Origin: Acidobacteriota bacterium
GTDB lineage: Bacteria; Acidobacteriota; Vicinamibacteria; Vicinamibacterales; CAVVIG01
Assembly: GCA_018268955.1 (NCBI GenBank)
Contig: JAFDVO010000007.1
Span: 32,500 to 96,499 of the forward strand
Reading direction: 5' to 3'
DNA length: 64,000 nt
Part shown: positions 63,507-64,000 of the stretch, in pieces
Position numbering within the stretch: position 1 is the first letter of the stretch
Layout of the letters: every line of letters starts with the position of its first letter
Made by a program: the position numbers and the translations under genes
The notes under the pieces: model-generated
Databases searched by the model: none
Told to the model about the DNA's origin: nothing
What the model saw: the letters and a program-made list of their open reading frames with translations, nothing else

Positions 63507-63995
63507 GTGTACGAGCTGTTCAAAGACCTCTTCCACGGAAGCTCTACACCATCGAGCAGTTCAACTAACTATGCCCGATACGACCTGGAACAATTGATGA
63601 GAGAGGCGGCCACCAACGGACCGCGATTCATCGTCGCGTTCCTGAATGGCTGCGAGAGGCGCGCCCAGCAGGGTGACGAAGTGCCGGATACGGACATTGT
63701 TAACGCGGTTCTCGCGGAACACGATGCTGGGTTCCAAGTGGTCGGCGACACCCTAGTCGCGACCTCGGAGAACCACAGTGACCTGCAGGCGGTTGCCGAG
63801 GAGCGGCTGATGATGCTCGATCCTCAGCCTGGAGCATTGCGCCTCGAAGGACAGCCGGCCACCTTCAAGGTGACGCGCAACGCGGAGCTCAGGGGGTTTC
63901 TCTGCCATTCATCCGGCGACAAAGATGGGGTCAGGGCCCTGTACGCTCGGCTCAAGGTCGACGGCTTCACCCCATGGCTAGCAGTCCGTGGTTAA
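63507..63995 (+). CDS. TIR-domain protein, 3'-truncated near window end
   Basis: About 162 residues from GTG 63507 (ATG 63597 is a later in-frame start). The N-terminal part (VYELFKDLFHGSS, YDLEQLMREAATNGPRFIVAFLNGCE) is a helical domain of the kind linked to TIR or other effectors. The TIR domain begins at LRGFLCHSSGDKDGVRALYARLKVDGFTPWL. The expected sequence after PWL (D-E-x-x-L-x-P-G-type) is absent; the frame ends after four unrelated codons (stop 63993-63995), before the catalytic Glu of NADase-active TIRs. It looks like another island gene broken at its 3' end. Confidence 0.72.
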   Translation: MYELFKDLFHGSSTPSSSSTNYARYDLEQLMREAATNGPRFIVAFLNGCERRAQQGDEVPDTDIVNAVLAEHDAGFQVVGDTLVATSENHSDLQAVAEERLMMLDPQPGALRLEGQPATFKVTRNAELRGFLCHSSGDKDGVRALYARLKVDGFTPWLAVRG

Positions 63996-64000
63996 AGTCA

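Overview
The window is a 64 kb piece of a high-GC bacterial chromosome. Gene content points to an Acidobacteriota lineage, probably Vicinamibacteria-like: TonB receptor/YfiR pairs, a winged-helix/Ser-Thr kinase/TPR fusion, a CRTAC1/UnbV protein, a subtilase ending in WGDN repeats, a PEP-CTERM protein, and intergenic regions full of 7-9 bp simple repeats. This placement is inferred from gene content; there is no rRNA or other phylogenetic marker here.

Layout. 1-10 kb: MoxR ATPase and VWA protein (the latter cut by the window edge), a glycerophosphodiesterase, a VOC protein, a GMC oxidoreductase/Gfo-Idh-MocA pair, an FkbM methyltransferase, an RsbW-like ATPase and a DUF3089 hydrolase. 10-28 kb: a GAF-GGDEF cyclase, the wHTH-kinase-TPR protein, a PEP-CTERM protein, a MacAB-like exporter operon (adaptor, ATPase, two FtsX permeases), a membrane histidine kinase divergent from a sigma-54 activator carrying a degenerate GGDEF domain, a GNAT acetyltransferase and a large S8 protease. 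28.5-41 kb: two divergent TonB receptor-YfiR modules; the rightward one continues into a hybrid kinase with a CHASE8-like sensor, a single-domain response regulator and a REC-PAS-GGDEF-EAL protein, and looks like one c-di-GMP signalling operon. 41-53 kb: an NPP-type phosphodiesterase, a NarX/NarL-type kinase-regulator pair coupled to a Tat-exported CRTAC1 protein, an Asn/Ser/Gly-rich lipoprotein, a DUF305-LVIVD pair, a 60-bp tandem repeat and a PAS-rich hybrid kinase.

From 54 kb to the window end lies a decaying genomic island that begins at the 3' end of a tRNA-Lys(CTT) gene. It holds a frameshifted tyrosine recombinase, a small HTH/excisionase-like gene, an EVE-HNH nuclease, an Mrr-type restriction enzyme, an AbiEi/nucleotidyltransferase pair translationally coupled to a SNF2 helicase, a DUF6088/AbiEii pair and a TIR-domain gene. 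Five of these genes are 3'-truncated: two pairs are fused tail-to-tail and the TIR gene stops early near the window end. Two frameshifts add to the decay, while the preceding 54 kb has none. Two antitoxin-like genes carry clear palindromic operators. The coupled AbiEi-NTase-SNF2 operon is the best candidate for an undescribed defence system; the YfiR/CHASE8-kinase operon is the best candidate for a less-described signalling system.
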